A stretch of DNA of 64,000 bases from Alphaproteobacteria bacterium (GCA_028866275.1 JAGWIK010000006.1:1-64000), one strand, 5' to 3'; numbered from the stretch's first letter, positions 9,548 to 18,821 are shown. Program-made: numbers and translations. Notes: a model not told the origin generated them from the letters alone.

Positions 9548-10120
9548 TTATTTGTTCGCTTCGGCTTCGATATACAGTTTCACCTCGTCGCCCAAGCCGG
9601 GCAAATAGGCATTCATGCCGAAGTCGGAACGTTTGATCGTGGCGGTGGCGCTGAAACCGGCCGTTTGTTTTTTGAACATGTTTTCGCCGATTTTATTCAG
9701 CGTGACGGTCAACACTTCCGGTTTCGACACGCCATGCAGCGTCAGCACGCCATCGACCGTCGCCGTGTTTTTGCCGGTTTGCACGACTTTCGTGCTGGCA
9801 AAGGTCGCGGTGGGATAAACGGCGGTGTCGAAGAAATCTTTCGACGCCAGATGTTCGTCAAGCGCGGGCAGGCCCGTGACCAGATTGGCGATGGGTATCG
9901 TGACATCGACCTTGCTGTTTTGCGGCGCCTTGTCGTCGAGCGTCACCGAGCCGGTGATCATCGCGAATTTGCCCCACGGGTTGGAAAAGCCGAAATGGTT
10001 GATCGTCCACACTACCGATGTATGCATCGGGTCGATCGTATAGGTATCGGCTGCATGCGCGGGCACGGCAGCCAAAGCCAGCACGGCAACCAGTACGCTG
10101 TTACGCAGGAATGTTTTCAT
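9548..10120 (-). CDS. YceI family periplasmic protein
   Basis: 190 aa with a Sec signal peptide cleaved after AHA (about residue 23). The mature part matches the YceI lipocalin-like fold, known to bind polyisoprenoids or ubiquinone-like lipids: DTYTIDPMHTSVVWTINH at the start, TGSVTLDD, a DVTIPIANLVTG strand, DFFDTAVYPTATF, and KRSDFGMNAYLPGLGDEV near the end. A GGAGG ribosome site precedes the ATG. It lies 12 bp downstream of the WrbA-like flavodoxin gene and is probably cotranscribed with it, which fits a quinone or lipid-stress role (inference). Confidence 0.95.
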   Translation of the reverse strand: MKTFLRNSVLVAVLALAAVPAHAADTYTIDPMHTSVVWTINHFGFSNPWGKFAMITGSVTLDDKAPQNSKVDVTIPIANLVTGLPALDEHLASKDFFDTAVYPTATFASTKVVQTGKNTATVDGVLTLHGVSKPEVLTVTLNKIGENMFKKQTAGFSATATIKRSDFGMNAYLPGLGDEVKLYIEAEANK

Positions 10121-10132
10121 GTCATCCTCCCT

Positions 10133-10696
10133 TTATTTGGTGAATTTGGCGGTGAGCGTCGCGACGCGCGCGCCCAGATGTTCCGCTGTTTTCAGGTCGC
10201 TGGCAATGGGGCCGTTTTCGGGGCCTTGGTCGGCGTTGGATTGCGCCATCGCGCCGAGGAAGCTGCCCAGGCGGTTCAGGTCTTCGACCGAGCCTTTGCT
10301 GTTATTGTTGCCGGGCAGCAAATCCAGCCCGACCCACAGCATGCCGTGTTGCGCGGCAAAGATTGCGAGCGTCTGCAATGTGTTGAGTTTGTCCCCGCTC
10401 TGGCTGGCGGAATTGGTGAAGCCGGCCGCGATTTTGTCTTTCCATTTGCGTTCGTACCAGGGCTTCGAGCTGTCATCCATGAATTTCTTGAACGGCGCGC
10501 TGACGCTGCCCATATAGGTCGGGCTGCCAAAGATAATGGCGTCGGCGGATTCCAGTTCGGCCCACGGCGTTTCGCCTTCGGCGACATTGATCATTTTGAC
10601 TTCGGCGCCGGCCACGGAACCTGCGCCGCGGGCCACGGCCTTGGCCTGTTCGGCGGTGTGGCCGTATCCGCTGTGGTAAACGACGGCTATTTTCAT
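10133..10696 (-). CDS. WrbA-like flavodoxin family NAD(P)H-dependent oxidoreductase
   Basis: 187-aa cytosolic flavodoxin-fold protein. The FMN phosphate loop is YHSGYGHTAEQA at the N-terminus. The second flavin loop is SPTYMGSVSAPFKKFMDD, and GFTNSASQSGDKLNTL fits the third. Length and motifs match WrbA / flavodoxin-type quinone reductases. It is the first gene of a likely two-gene unit with yceI and is divergent from an HxlR regulator. That arrangement resembles quinone-responsive HxlR-controlled reductase loci (YodB/QorR type), so two-electron quinone reduction is the favoured role. Confidence 0.9.
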   Translation of the reverse strand: MKIAVVYHSGYGHTAEQAKAVARGAGSVAGAEVKMINVAEGETPWAELESADAIIFGSPTYMGSVSAPFKKFMDDSSKPWYERKWKDKIAAGFTNSASQSGDKLNTLQTLAIFAAQHGMLWVGLDLLPGNNNSKGSVEDLNRLGSFLGAMAQSNADQGPENGPIASDLKTAEHLGARVATLTAKFTK

Positions 10697-10745
10697 TGTT
10701 CTGTCTCCTGTTGCTGTGTTAACGGGTCGTGGTTGTAATTAAGAA

Positions 10746-10768
10746 CATGGTTCTATATAGTAACCATG
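10746..10768. promoter_or_regulatory. Candidate HxlR operator (inverted repeat)
   Basis: Inverted repeat CATGGTT-N9-AACCATG in the 134-bp gap between the divergent wrbA-like and hxlR genes. The spacer contains TATATAG, which could be a -10 element on either strand, so a bound regulator would occlude a promoter. HxlR/MarR-type winged-helix dimers bind such 7-bp arms. Assignment to this regulator is inference from position. Confidence 0.5.
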
Positions 10769-10830
10769 GATGGCGCTGCCAAGCAGGCACCATTTCATAT
10801 TATAGGAACAAAAAAGTAACCGAGGCGATC

Positions 10831-11232
10831 ATGGCGCACAAAAAGAAATGCAATCCGGCTGCGGATACGCCCTGCCCTTTGCGCGAATTATTGACGCGGC
10901 TGGGCGACAAATGGAGCATTCTGATCATTCACGCGCTGGCGCGCGCGCCGCAAAACCGCGCGCGTTTTTCAGAATTGCGGCGCGAGATCAACGGTATTTC
11001 GCAACGCATGCTGACGGCGACGTTGCGCAATCTTGAACGCGACGGCATGTTGACGCGCGAAGTCTATCCCGTCATTCCGCCGCGCGTCGATTACACCTTG
11101 ACCACGCTGGGCAAGGATTTGCTGCATCCGGTTCAGGCGCTGGTGGCGTGGGTCGAAGGCAATTGGGGCAAGATCGAACAGGCGCGCGCCCGTTTCGACG
11201 CGGCGAACGGCAAGTCAGACAAGATTGCGTAA
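10831..11232 (+). CDS. HxlR family transcriptional regulator
   Basis: 133-aa winged-helix protein. Signatures are PCPLRELLTRLGDKWSILII near the N-terminus, FSELRREINGISQRMLTATLRNLERDGMLTR as the recognition helix and wing, and VDYTLTTLGKDLLHPVQALVAWVE. Cys residues at about 7 and 14 (the latter in the family-typical CP position) could be redox- or quinone-sensing as in YodB/HypR. The start at 10831 (after CGAGG) is preferred; the frame is open back to 10729 without family similarity. It presumably represses the divergent flavodoxin-yceI unit. Its 3' end overlaps the convergent glycosyltransferase by 18 bp. Confidence 0.94.
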   Translation: MAHKKKCNPAADTPCPLRELLTRLGDKWSILIIHALARAPQNRARFSELRREINGISQRMLTATLRNLERDGMLTREVYPVIPPRVDYTLTTLGKDLLHPVQALVAWVEGNWGKIEQARARFDAANGKSDKIA

Positions 11233-12321
11233 CGCCGCTTCCCATGCCGTCGCGCGCGCGGCCCAGCCGTAGTCGCGGCTGGCGCGTTGCGATTGTTCGA
11301 ACAGGCGTTCGGCCCACCCGCGGTCATTGATAAAGGCGTCAACCGCGCGGCGCATGGCAGCGCGGAAATGTTGCGTCAACGCGTCGCCATCTACGCCGCC
11401 GTCGCGCATGGTCATATCAACAAGATCGGCGAAACCCATCGTCGTTTCGCGCAGCGCGCCCAGATCGGTGGCGACAATCTGCATACCCGCCGCCATCGCT
11501 TCGGCCACCGACGTGCAAAAAGTTTCACGGTAAATGCACGGGTAAAATAAAAACGCGTCATGCCGCAATGCCGATGCCAACGCGCTTTGCGCCACCGCGC
11601 CATGACAGGCAATGGCCGGATTTTGCGCGGCGCGCGCGAATAGACCGGCATAATCGCTATCGTCGCCCTGATAAACGCCCATCGAGGAAAACACGTCCAG
11701 ATTCGTGTCGCCGTCGAACCCATCCATCGCGCGCACCAGAACCGACAGGCCGCGAAACGGCGTCGCGGTATAGGCGGCGCGGTTTTGCTTGGCGCGGCGC
11801 AGGGCATCGGCATCGGCAAACATATTTTCGAAAACCGGCGCGATGCCGTTGCCGATCACATAAGGCTGGTGCGACGGGCCGAACGCGGTTTCGATTTCGT
11901 TTTGTTGCCAGCGCGACACGAAAATGGCGGCGTCGATCGCCCGTTTGGTTTCCGGTTGATGCAGGGCCTGCATCGACGGTTGGTCGGGCAAGGCATGCGC
12001 CCAGAATAGGATACGCGCATCCGGCGCGGCGGCTTTGACCGGTGCGGCCGCCGCGGGCGCGTTGCACAGGACGATGACATCGAACGCGCGCGCCGCGAAA
12101 AAGCCGGGGGCGCGCAACGCATCGGGCGCGACATGCGCGACGCCCATGACCGTTCCTGCCGTATCCTGCGGCAGGTTGGCGGCCAGCGTCACGCCGTGGC
12201 CGCGCGCCGCGAGGGCGCGCGCCAGATAACACACCGCCGATTCCGACCCGCCCAGCGGGGCGGCATCCGGCGTTGCCACGGTGAATCGCGGCGCCGACAG
12301 GTTGATGAACAGAATCTTCAT
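11215..12321 (-). CDS. Glycosyltransferase family 4 (GT-B)
   Basis: 368 aa with a typical GT4 layout. The N-terminal acceptor domain has APLGGSESAVCYLARALAARGH. The C-terminal nucleotide-sugar domain holds VIGNGIAPVFE, then the E-x7-E signature region ETFCTSVAEAMAAGMQIVATDLGALRET. No signal peptide or membrane segment. Acceptor and sugar are unknown, and neighbours do not form a glycan cluster. Convergent with hxlR and followed at its 5' side by bamE on the same strand. Confidence 0.9.
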   Translation of the reverse strand: MKILFINLSAPRFTVATPDAAPLGGSESAVCYLARALAARGHGVTLAANLPQDTAGTVMGVAHVAPDALRAPGFFAARAFDVIVLCNAPAAAAPVKAAAPDARILFWAHALPDQPSMQALHQPETKRAIDAAIFVSRWQQNEIETAFGPSHQPYVIGNGIAPVFENMFADADALRRAKQNRAAYTATPFRGLSVLVRAMDGFDGDTNLDVFSSMGVYQGDDSDYAGLFARAAQNPAIACHGAVAQSALASALRHDAFLFYPCIYRETFCTSVAEAMAAGMQIVATDLGALRETTMGFADLVDMTMRDGGVDGDALTQHFRAAMRRAVDAFINDRGWAERLFEQSQRASRDYGWAARATAWEAALRNLV

Positions 12322-12363
12322 AGTCGGAATCCGTTCACAAAAAACATGCCCGCAGAAAGGGGT

Positions 12364-12858
12364 TTACTGCCCCGGCAGGCTGCCGGGCGTGTGCTGGCTG
12401 AGATCCGGCATGGGGTGGCTGAGATCGCCCAGCAATTCACGGATGAAGGTATTATCGTTGCCATAGGCGGGCGTCGCGCCCGGCGCGGGGGTGACATCCG
12501 CGGCCTTGGACAGATTGAGGTTCTTGACATCGGCGACGACGCCTTTGTCGTTGAAATCGATTTCGATCGCTTGCTGTTTCAGCACTTCGGGATCGAGAAA
12601 CGAATATTGCTGGGTGCGGCGTCCGATGTAATACCAGACCTTGTCGTCGAAGGTGGCGACATGTGTCGGCGTGCCCAATTTTGTTTCCACATCCTCGCGG
12701 GTGCTGACGCCGGGTTTGATCTGCGCCAATGCGTCCGGATCGACCAGATCGCCGCGCGTGGCCACGGTCGGCGCGCAGGCGGCAAGGACGGCCAAGGCAA
12801 AAGCGGCAGAGGCAAGGATAAGCGTTTTTTTCATGCGACGGGCGACAACAGATTCCAT
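12364..12858 (-). CDS. bamE: Outer-membrane assembly lipoprotein, BamE/SmpA/OmlA family
   Basis: 164 aa. A lipoprotein signal peptide ends in the lipobox LAAC. The BamE domain follows: DALAQIKPGVSTREDVETKLGTPTHVATFDDKVWYYIG, then the family strand KQQAIEIDFNDKGVV. The protein would be lipid-anchored in the outer membrane as part of the BAM complex. The C-terminal tail of about 45 residues is disordered-looking and Pro-rich. I chose the ATG at 12858, which has GAAGG ten bases upstream; the ATG at 12834 (MKKTLIL) is an alternative that also leaves a full signal. Divergent from the DUF177 gene. Confidence 0.9.
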   Translation of the reverse strand: MESVVARRMKKTLILASAAFALAVLAACAPTVATRGDLVDPDALAQIKPGVSTREDVETKLGTPTHVATFDDKVWYYIGRRTQQYSFLDPEVLKQQAIEIDFNDKGVVADVKNLNLSKAADVTPAPGATPAYGNDNTFIRELLGDLSHPMPDLSQHTPGSLPGQ

Positions 12859-12925
12859 ATAGGTTATACCTTCACAAAAGACGTAGAGGGTCAAGCCTCA
12901 AGCGCAGCAGATCAGGAGAAAGCCG

Positions 12926-13498
12926 ATGTTTGAACCGACCCCCGAATTTTCACGCCCTCTGACCGCCGACCGCCTGCCCGCCGCAGGCGTGCAGGAAAAT
13001 TTGACGGCCAAACCGGTGGAACGCGCGGCCTTGGCCAAGCGTTTCGATCTTCTCGACCTACCCGCCCTGACCGCGCAGCTGACCGTCAAGCCGCAACTGA
13101 GCGGCACGATCGCCGTCGCCGGCACGATACATGCCGATGTGGTGCAAAGCTGCATCGTCACGCTGGAGCCCGTCGCGGCGCATCTGGATATTGCGGTGGA
13201 TATGATGTTCGTCCCCGGCGAAGAGCCGGGTGTCGGCCATGAAGCCAGCGAATCCGATATGGACGCGTCTGAATCGGAAGTCGATTATTTCGCCAACGGC
13301 AAAATCGATATCGGGGAAATGGTCGCGCAATATCTGGGGGTTAATCTGGATGCCTATCCGCGCAAATCCGATGCCGCCCTGCCCGCTCTGGGCATCGGTG
13401 CGGGAGATTCCGAAAGCGGAAATGAAAGAACCAACCCCTTTGCCCGGTTGGCCCTGCTGGCAAAAAACGGCAAAAACAAAGGTAAAACAAGCAACTAG
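12926..13498 (+). CDS. YceD/DUF177 family protein
   Basis: 190 aa. Family features are the central QLSGTIAVAGTIHADVVQSCIVTLEPVAAHL, an acidic stretch (ESDMDASESEVDYF) and GKIDIGEMVAQYLGVNLDAYPRK. DUF177 proteins are almost always encoded upstream of rpmF, as here. In plants and bacteria the family is tied to 23S rRNA maturation or accumulation; the exact biochemical role is not settled. The conserved CxxC that some members have is reduced to one Cys here. Likely first gene of the rpmF-plsX-fabH operon. Confidence 0.9.
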   Translation: MFEPTPEFSRPLTADRLPAAGVQENLTAKPVERAALAKRFDLLDLPALTAQLTVKPQLSGTIAVAGTIHADVVQSCIVTLEPVAAHLDIAVDMMFVPGEEPGVGHEASESDMDASESEVDYFANGKIDIGEMVAQYLGVNLDAYPRKSDAALPALGIGAGDSESGNERTNPFARLALLAKNGKNKGKTSN

Positions 13499-13658
13499 AC
13501 GGGCGACCCCGCGGCTTTCCGATGCAGCTTGCATCTGACGGCAAAATTCTTTAGATAATGGCCGTCGCGCGTTGCCCGATACCGCCGTCCAGATACTGCT
13601 GGTTTGTGCCGTCCGGGGACGCGTTTTATTTTCGTTTTTTAGACTGTGAGTTCTGGCC

Positions 13659-13841
13659 ATGGCCGTTCCTAAAAAGAAGACTTCGAAATCGGTTCGCAAC
13701 ATGCGCCGGTCGCACCACGCTTTGTCGGCCACCAATTCGGTCGAATGCCCCAATTGCGGCGAACCCAAATTGCCGCACCATGTGTGCACCGCGTGCGGTC
13801 ATTATGACGGCCGTTCGGTCGTTAAATCGAAAACCGCTTAA
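13659..13841 (+). CDS. rpmF: 50S ribosomal protein L32
   Basis: 60 aa, starting [20 protein letters not shown] as L32 does, with a zinc ribbon C-x2-C (ECPNCGE) and C-x2-C (VCTACG). Zn-binding (C+) form. It stands 18 bp before plsX in the conserved DUF177-rpmF-plsX-fabH order that links ribosome and membrane-lipid synthesis. The 160 bp in front of it contains no ORF of note and may hold an additional promoter. Confidence 0.97.
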   Translation: MAVPKKKTSKSVRNMRRSHHALSATNSVECPNCGEPKLPHHVCTACGHYDGRSVVKSKTA

Positions 13842-13858
13842 CCCCGCGGGCGGGCGTC

Positions 13859-14947
13859 ATGACCAACGCCGCCACGTCTCTTGCCGGCAAGAGCGTTATC
13901 GCGCTTGATGCCATGGGCGGCGACCACGCGCCGGGCATCGTCGTCGACGGCGCGGCATTGGCGCGCGAACGCCACCCCGAATTGCGTTTCATCTTCTTTG
14001 GCAACGAATCCGACATTGCGCCGTTGATTGCCAAACATCCTATTTTGCGGGATTGCAGCACGCTGCGTCACACGCCGGATGTTATCACCTCGGATACCAA
14101 GCCGTCCTTGGCCCTTCGGCAGGGCCGCCAGTCCAGCATGCGTCTGGCCATCAATGCCGTCGCGGCGGGCGAGGCCGAGAGCGTGGTGTCGGCGGGCAAT
14201 ACCGGCGCGTTGATGGCGATGGCCAAATTCGTCCTGAAAACCATGCCGGGCATCGACCGCCCCGCCATTGCCACCATTATTCCGACGCAGACCGGCGAAA
14301 CCGTGATGCTGGATCTTGGCGCCAATATCGAATGCGACGCCGAAAATCTGGTGCAGTTCGCGTTGATGGGCGCGATTTTCAGCACCGCCGTTTTGGGCCA
14401 TCCGCAACCCAGCATCGGGCTTTTGAACATCGGCACCGAAGAATTGAAGGGCCATGACGAAGTGCGCATCGCCGCGTCGATTTTGCGCGAGCGCCCTATT
14501 CCCGGCCGGTTGCACGGCTTTGTCGAAGGCAACGATATCACGGCCGGCACGGTCGATGTCGTCGTGACCGACGGGTTCAGCGGCAATATCGCGCTGAAAT
14601 CCATCGAAGGCACGGCGCATCTGATCAGCCATTTCCTGCGTCAGGCTTTCGCCTCGTCGCTTATCGCGCGGCTGGGTTACCTTCTGTCGATGGGCGCGTT
14701 CCGCCGGTTGAGAAAGCGCGTCGATCCGCGCCGGTATAACGGCGCGATGTTTTTGGGGTTGCAGGGCGTTTGCGTCAAAAGCCACGGCGGCACCGATGCC
14801 GAAGGTTTCGCCAACGCCATCGGCGTGGCGCGCGATCTTGTCGCCCGCGGATTCAACCAACGCATCGCCGAAGAGCTGGCGCGGCAATATGGCATCACCG
14901 CCACGGCTGAAGACATGCCCGTCCTGCCCACGGGCGACGCATCATGA
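13859..14947 (+). CDS. plsX: Phosphate acyltransferase PlsX
   Basis: 362 aa. Converts acyl-ACP to acyl-phosphate, the donor for PlsY in glycerolipid synthesis; peripheral membrane enzyme. Family motifs: [18 protein letters not shown] at the N-terminus, [58 protein letters not shown] and [12 protein letters not shown]. The ATG lies 17 bp after rpmF and the stop overlaps fabH by four bases (ATGA), so the genes are translationally coupled. Confidence 0.97.
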   Translation: MTNAATSLAGKSVIALDAMGGDHAPGIVVDGAALARERHPELRFIFFGNESDIAPLIAKHPILRDCSTLRHTPDVITSDTKPSLALRQGRQSSMRLAINAVAAGEAESVVSAGNTGALMAMAKFVLKTMPGIDRPAIATIIPTQTGETVMLDLGANIECDAENLVQFALMGAIFSTAVLGHPQPSIGLLNIGTEELKGHDEVRIAASILRERPIPGRLHGFVEGNDITAGTVDVVVTDGFSGNIALKSIEGTAHLISHFLRQAFASSLIARLGYLLSMGAFRRLRKRVDPRRYNGAMFLGLQGVCVKSHGGTDAEGFANAIGVARDLVARGFNQRIAEELARQYGITATAEDMPVLPTGDAS

Positions 14948-15900
14948 TCCGCGCCATCGTCGCCGGATGCGGGGCTTATTTGCCGGCGCGCGCCGTGTCC
15001 AATGCCGACCTGATCGCGGAAAAACATATCGACAGCGACAGCGAATGGATCGAACGCCGTACCGGCATTACGCAACGCCATATCGCCGCCGCGGACGAAA
15101 AAACATCCGATCTGGCGACCAAAGCGGCGCGCAACGCATTGGCCCACGCCGGCATCGACGCCGCCGCCATTGATGCCGTGATCGTGGCCACCACCACGCC
15201 CGACGACCGCTTTCCCGCCACGGCGGCGAAAGTGCAGGCTGATCTGGGCATCGCCCACGGCTTTGCGTTCGATGTGCAGGCCGTGTGTTCGGGCTTTGTC
15301 TATGCCTTGACGATTGCCGACAATTTCATTCGTTTGGGTCAGGCGCGGTGCGTGCTGGTCATTGGCGCGGAAACTTTTTCCCGCCTGCTCGACTGGAATG
15401 ACCGTACCACCAGCGTCCTTTTCGGCGACGGCGCGGGCGCGGTCGTTTTGCAGGCGCAAGAAGGCGCGGGCACGATGGCGGATCAGGGTATTTTGTCCAC
15501 GCATCTGCACAGCGACGGACGGCATTATGAATTGTTGCGCACCGATGAAGCGGGTTTTGTGCGCATGGACGGCAAGGAAGTGTTCCGCCACGCCGTGACC
15601 AACCTGTCGGACGTCGTCGACGAGGCTTTGGCCGCCACAGGATTGAAGCCCGAACAAATCGATTGGCTGGTTCCGCATCAGGCCAACCAGCGCATCATCG
15701 ACGGCACGGGGAAAAAACTGGGCCTGTCGGCGGAACGCGTGGTGTCGACCATTGCCCTGCACGCCAACACATCGGCGGCGTCCATTCCTCTGGCGCTGGC
15801 CACCGCCGTGCATGATGGCCGTATCCGGCGCGGGCAGATTGTTTTGCTGGATGCGATGGGAGGCGGCTTCACATGGGGCGCGGCGGTTGTCCGCTGGTAG
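14944..15900 (+). CDS. fabH: Beta-ketoacyl-ACP synthase III
   Basis: 318 aa. Starts fatty-acid synthesis by condensing acetyl-CoA with malonyl-ACP. The Cys-His-Asn triad is intact: Cys about 115 in [12 protein letters not shown], His in [10 protein letters not shown] and Asn in [14 protein letters not shown]. The C-terminal strand [13 protein letters not shown] is the normal FabH end. ATGA overlap with plsX. Unusually, the sequence coding for this C-terminal strand plus about 60 bp of 3' flank is repeated three more times immediately downstream (see repeat). ihfA, often next in alphaproteobacteria, is not here. Confidence 0.97.
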   Translation: MIRAIVAGCGAYLPARAVSNADLIAEKHIDSDSEWIERRTGITQRHIAAADEKTSDLATKAARNALAHAGIDAAAIDAVIVATTTPDDRFPATAAKVQADLGIAHGFAFDVQAVCSGFVYALTIADNFIRLGQARCVLVIGAETFSRLLDWNDRTTSVLFGDGAGAVVLQAQEGAGTMADQGILSTHLHSDGRHYELLRTDEAGFVRMDGKEVFRHAVTNLSDVVDEALAATGLKPEQIDWLVPHQANQRIIDGTGKKLGLSAERVVSTIALHANTSAASIPLALATAVHDGRIRRGQIVLLDAMGGGFTWGAAVVRW

Positions 15901-16250
15901 CTTTCTTTCCTGTCCGCCCATCGCAATCAAGATTTGCGCGCCAGCGCGCGCACGGGGGCGGCGGCTTCACATGGGGCGCGGCGGTTATTCGCTGGTAACC
16001 TTCTTTCCTGTCCGCCCATCGCGATCAAGATTTGTGCGCCAGCGCGCGCACGGGGGCGGCGGCTTCACATGGGGCGCGGCGGTTGTCCGCTGGTAGCCTT
16101 CTTTCCTGTCCGCCCATCGCGATCAAGATTTGCGCGCCAGCGCGCGCACGGGGGCGGCGGGGCTTCACGTGGGGCGCGTCAGTTATTCGCTGGTAGCCTT
16201 CTTTCCTATCCGCCCATCGTATCAAGGTTTGCGCCCCAGCGCGCGCGGAC
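15862..16250. repeat. Four-unit ~98-bp tandem array of the fabH 3' end
   Basis: Units start at about 15862, 15960, 16058 and 16156. Each holds the last 13 codons of fabH (GGCGGCTTCACATGGGGCGC ... CGCTGGTAG/TAA) plus about 59 bp beginning with TTCTTTCCTGTCCGCCCATC and ending in a GC-rich hairpin (GCGCGCCAGCGCGC). Unit 1 is the functional fabH end; units 2-4 fill the whole 352-bp gap to the convergent chvG stop. Units 1 and 3 share GTTGTCCGCTGG, units 2 and 4 share GTTATTCGCTGG, pointing to duplication of a dimer. There are no spacers, so it is not a CRISPR. The hairpins could end transcription from both sides. Confidence 0.93.
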
Positions 16251-16252
16251 AT

Positions 16253-18019
16253 TTACCGCGGTATCTGTCGCCGTTCGCCCGCGACGCCTGCGTCGCCCAG
16301 CGCGGGCAGTTGGATGACAAACCGCGCGCCGATGATTTTGCCTTCGCCGTCTTTGCGGTTTTCGGCCCAGATGCGTCCGCGATGGGCTTCGATAATCTGT
16401 TTGGAAATGCTGAGCCCCAGCCCCGAATGCGTGCCGAATTTTTCGTCGCGCGGGCGTTCGCTGTAAAAACGGTCGAAAATAGCGTCGAGCTTGTTTTCCG
16501 GAATCCCGGGGCCGTTATCTTCGACAAAAACCTGAATGCGCCGCCCGACGCGCGACGACACGATCGTCACTCCCTGCCCCGGCGGCGAGAAAGACAGCGC
16601 GTTGTCGATCAGATTCTGGAACACCTGCATCAAGCGGCTGCGCACCCCCAGAATCATCATGGCGTCGTCGGGCACTGTGACATCCAGCCGTCCCGGTTCG
16701 CCGCATTTGGCGGCGTTGAGGCGGTAATAGTCGCGCAGTTGCGCCAAGGCCTGCGCCAGATCGATGGCTTCCAGTTCGGCGCGGCCCAGTTCGGCGTCGA
16801 GCCGCGACGCGCTGGAAATGTCGGTGATCAGCCGCGTCATGCGGTCGACATCGTCGCGGATAATCAGCATCAATTTCTGTTGCGCCGCCGGATCCTGAAC
16901 GCGGGCTACGGTTTCGACCGCGCTGCGCAAGGATGTCAGCGGGTTTTTCAATTCGTGCGCGACGTCGGCGGCAAAATTTTCGATATCGCCGATGCGGCGC
17001 GCCAGTGCCGTCGTCAGGTCGCGCAACGCGCCGGACAGGTCGCCGATTTCGTCGTGCCGCGCCGTCATGTCAGGGATGGCGTCGTTGCGCAGCAGGTTGG
17101 CAAAGCCGGTGATGCCGGCGTGGCTGCTTTGGCCGAGGCGTAAGACTTCGGCGGCCTGCGCCAGCTGGCGGATGGGCCGCGCGATGGCGCGCGCCAGATA
17201 CAAAGACAGCAAAATGGTGATGAACAAAGTGAAAAAGAAAATCTGCAGAATATTGATGCGCACCTCGTAAATCGCATGATCGATGGATTCATCCGACCGC
17301 GACATCACAACCGCGCCCAGCACGCGGCGATAATGCTGAACCGGCACGGCGACCGACAGCAACAGCCCGCCGTGCGGGAGGCTCCATACCTGTCTGGCCC
17401 TGTCATCGCGCAAGGCCTGCGCCGCGACGTCATAGGGCCCGCCGCGCTGCGTCGTTTGTTCGTCATAGACGGGATAGGCGTGGCGTTCGTGGATAATGTC
17501 GATGGCGTCGAAAAAATCGGCAATCGCGCGTTCGCCCCATCCGACCGGCTGCGTGCCGACCGCCGCCAGCGGTTCCGCTTCGACCTTGCCGTTGCGCAGG
17601 CCCAGCAAATTGCGGCTGTCGGCCAGCAGGGCTTCGTCGGCGCTGAACAGCTGCGTGCGCGTTTCGGTGGTTTCGGCCAGCCGCCGCACCATCATGCGCG
17701 CCAAAAGCGGCGACAGGATGCTTTGATCGTCGTCGTTGATGACGACGGCATTTTCGGCGACCGCGCTGGCGACGATGCGCGCCTGCAACAGCATGGCGTC
17801 AAGTTCGGTGGCGACGATGCGGTCCTGGTAACGCCCCAGATACAAAAGGCTGCCCACCAGAATGGCCAGAGCCATAATATTGACCGCGAGGATGCGCAGT
17901 AGAATCGGCGATACCGCGCGTTCGGGCCGCGCATGTTCGGCCTGTTCGTGATCCGTCTTTCCGCTTTCGCGATAGGCGGCGGACACGAGGACGGACGGCA
18001 CGGCGGGCGGGACTGTCAC
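16253..18019 (-). CDS. chvG: ChvG/ExoS-type sensor histidine kinase
   Basis: 588-aa inner-membrane kinase. TM1 lies at about 40-62 and TM2 at about 255-275, enclosing a periplasmic stimulus-sensing domain of about 190 residues. HAMP follows (ARPIRQLAQAAEVLRLGQ), then HisKA with HELKNPLTSLRSAVET and HATPase_c with N box (NLIDNALSF), DNGPGIP and HSGLGLSISKQI. In alphaproteobacteria ChvG senses acid or cell-wall stress and phosphorylates ChvI. GTG start at 18019, four bases after the chvI stop, with AAGGA inside the chvI end: coupled operon. Its 3' end faces the fabH repeat array. Confidence 0.94.
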   Translation of the reverse strand: MTVPPAVPSVLVSAAYRESGKTDHEQAEHARPERAVSPILLRILAVNIMALAILVGSLLYLGRYQDRIVATELDAMLLQARIVASAVAENAVVINDDDQSILSPLLARMMVRRLAETTETRTQLFSADEALLADSRNLLGLRNGKVEAEPLAAVGTQPVGWGERAIADFFDAIDIIHERHAYPVYDEQTTQRGGPYDVAAQALRDDRARQVWSLPHGGLLLSVAVPVQHYRRVLGAVVMSRSDESIDHAIYEVRINILQIFFFTLFITILLSLYLARAIARPIRQLAQAAEVLRLGQSSHAGITGFANLLRNDAIPDMTARHDEIGDLSGALRDLTTALARRIGDIENFAADVAHELKNPLTSLRSAVETVARVQDPAAQQKLMLIIRDDVDRMTRLITDISSASRLDAELGRAELEAIDLAQALAQLRDYYRLNAAKCGEPGRLDVTVPDDAMMILGVRSRLMQVFQNLIDNALSFSPPGQGVTIVSSRVGRRIQVFVEDNGPGIPENKLDAIFDRFYSERPRDEKFGTHSGLGLSISKQIIEAHRGRIWAENRKDGEGKIIGARFVIQLPALGDAGVAGERRQIPR

Positions 18020-18022
18020 CCG

Positions 18023-18724
18023 TTATTCCTTGTAACGATAGCCGACGCCGTACAGCGTTTCGATCTGGTTGAAGTCGTTGTCGACATCCTTGAATTTCTT
18101 GCGCAGCCGCTTGATATGGCTGTCGATGGTGCGGTCGTCGACATAGATCGATTCGCCATAGGCGGCGTCCATCAATTGATCGCGGTTTTTGACATGGTCG
18201 GGGCGTTGCGCCAACGCCTTGACCAGCAGAAATTCGGTCACCGTCAATTCGACATTCTGGCCTTTCCACACGCAGACATGGCGCGCGCCGTCCAGTGTCA
18301 GGTCGCCGCGCACCATGATGGCGGCAGGATCGCCCGTCGGTTGTTGCCGCGCCTGTTCGCGGCGCAACAAGGCGCGGATGCGTTCGACCAGCAGGCGTTG
18401 CGAAAACGGCTTCTTGATATAATCGTCCGCGCCCATGCGCAGCCCCATGATTTCGTCGACTTCTTCGTCTTTCGACGTCAGGAAGATGACCGGCATTTGC
18501 GCCGTCGCGCCCGACTGACGCAACCGCTGCAGCAATTCCATGCCGTTGAGGCGCGGCATTTTGATGTCCAGCACGGCGAGATCGGCCGGACGCGCCGTCA
18601 AACCGCGCAGCGCTTCGTCGCCGTCGGGAAAGGTGCGGACTTCGAAACCTTCGGCTTCCAACGCCATTTGCACCGAGGTCAGGATGTTACGGTCGTCATC
18701 GACCAACACGATATTTTGCGACAT
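18023..18724 (-). CDS. chvI: ChvI-type OmpR-family response regulator
   Basis: 233 aa. Receiver (1-120) with acidic pair in VDDDRN, phospho-Asp in [16 protein letters not shown], Thr in FLTSKDEE and Lys in IKKPFSQ. The winged-helix DNA-binding domain contains [27 protein letters not shown] and the recognition region [17 protein letters not shown], both hallmarks of ChvI. First gene of the chvI-chvG operon, divergent from pckA, the arrangement seen across Rhizobiales and relatives. Confidence 0.96.
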   Translation of the reverse strand: MSQNIVLVDDDRNILTSVQMALEAEGFEVRTFPDGDEALRGLTARPADLAVLDIKMPRLNGMELLQRLRQSGATAQMPVIFLTSKDEEVDEIMGLRMGADDYIKKPFSQRLLVERIRALLRREQARQQPTGDPAAIMVRGDLTLDGARHVCVWKGQNVELTVTEFLLVKALAQRPDHVKNRDQLMDAAYGESIYVDDRTIDSHIKRLRKKFKDVDNDFNQIETLYGVGYRYKE

Positions 18725-18821
18725 GTGGTTACCCGTTTCTTTACCGGTTGCCGTTGTTTTCCTTGTATTGCTGCGTCGCAGCGTGCGGAAAAGCTGTGTT
18801 GTTTCCGCGCCGAAATTAGGT

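Noticed and set aside
14677-15930. Long minus-strand ORF (417 codons) over plsX/fabH
   Set aside because: It mirrors two solid genes; composition is that of an antisense frame in GC-rich coding DNA and no family motif appears. The same applies to 20547-21881, 23793-25196 and 26917-28338 on the minus strand.
15862-16250. CRISPR-like array
   Set aside because: Units are contiguous, 98 bp long, have no unique spacers and derive from fabH; no cas genes occur in the window.
15934-16317. ORFs within the 98-bp repeat array (both strands)
   Set aside because: They only reflect the repeat being free of stops in shifted frames; the 98-bp period is not a multiple of three and no start with a ribosome site is evident.
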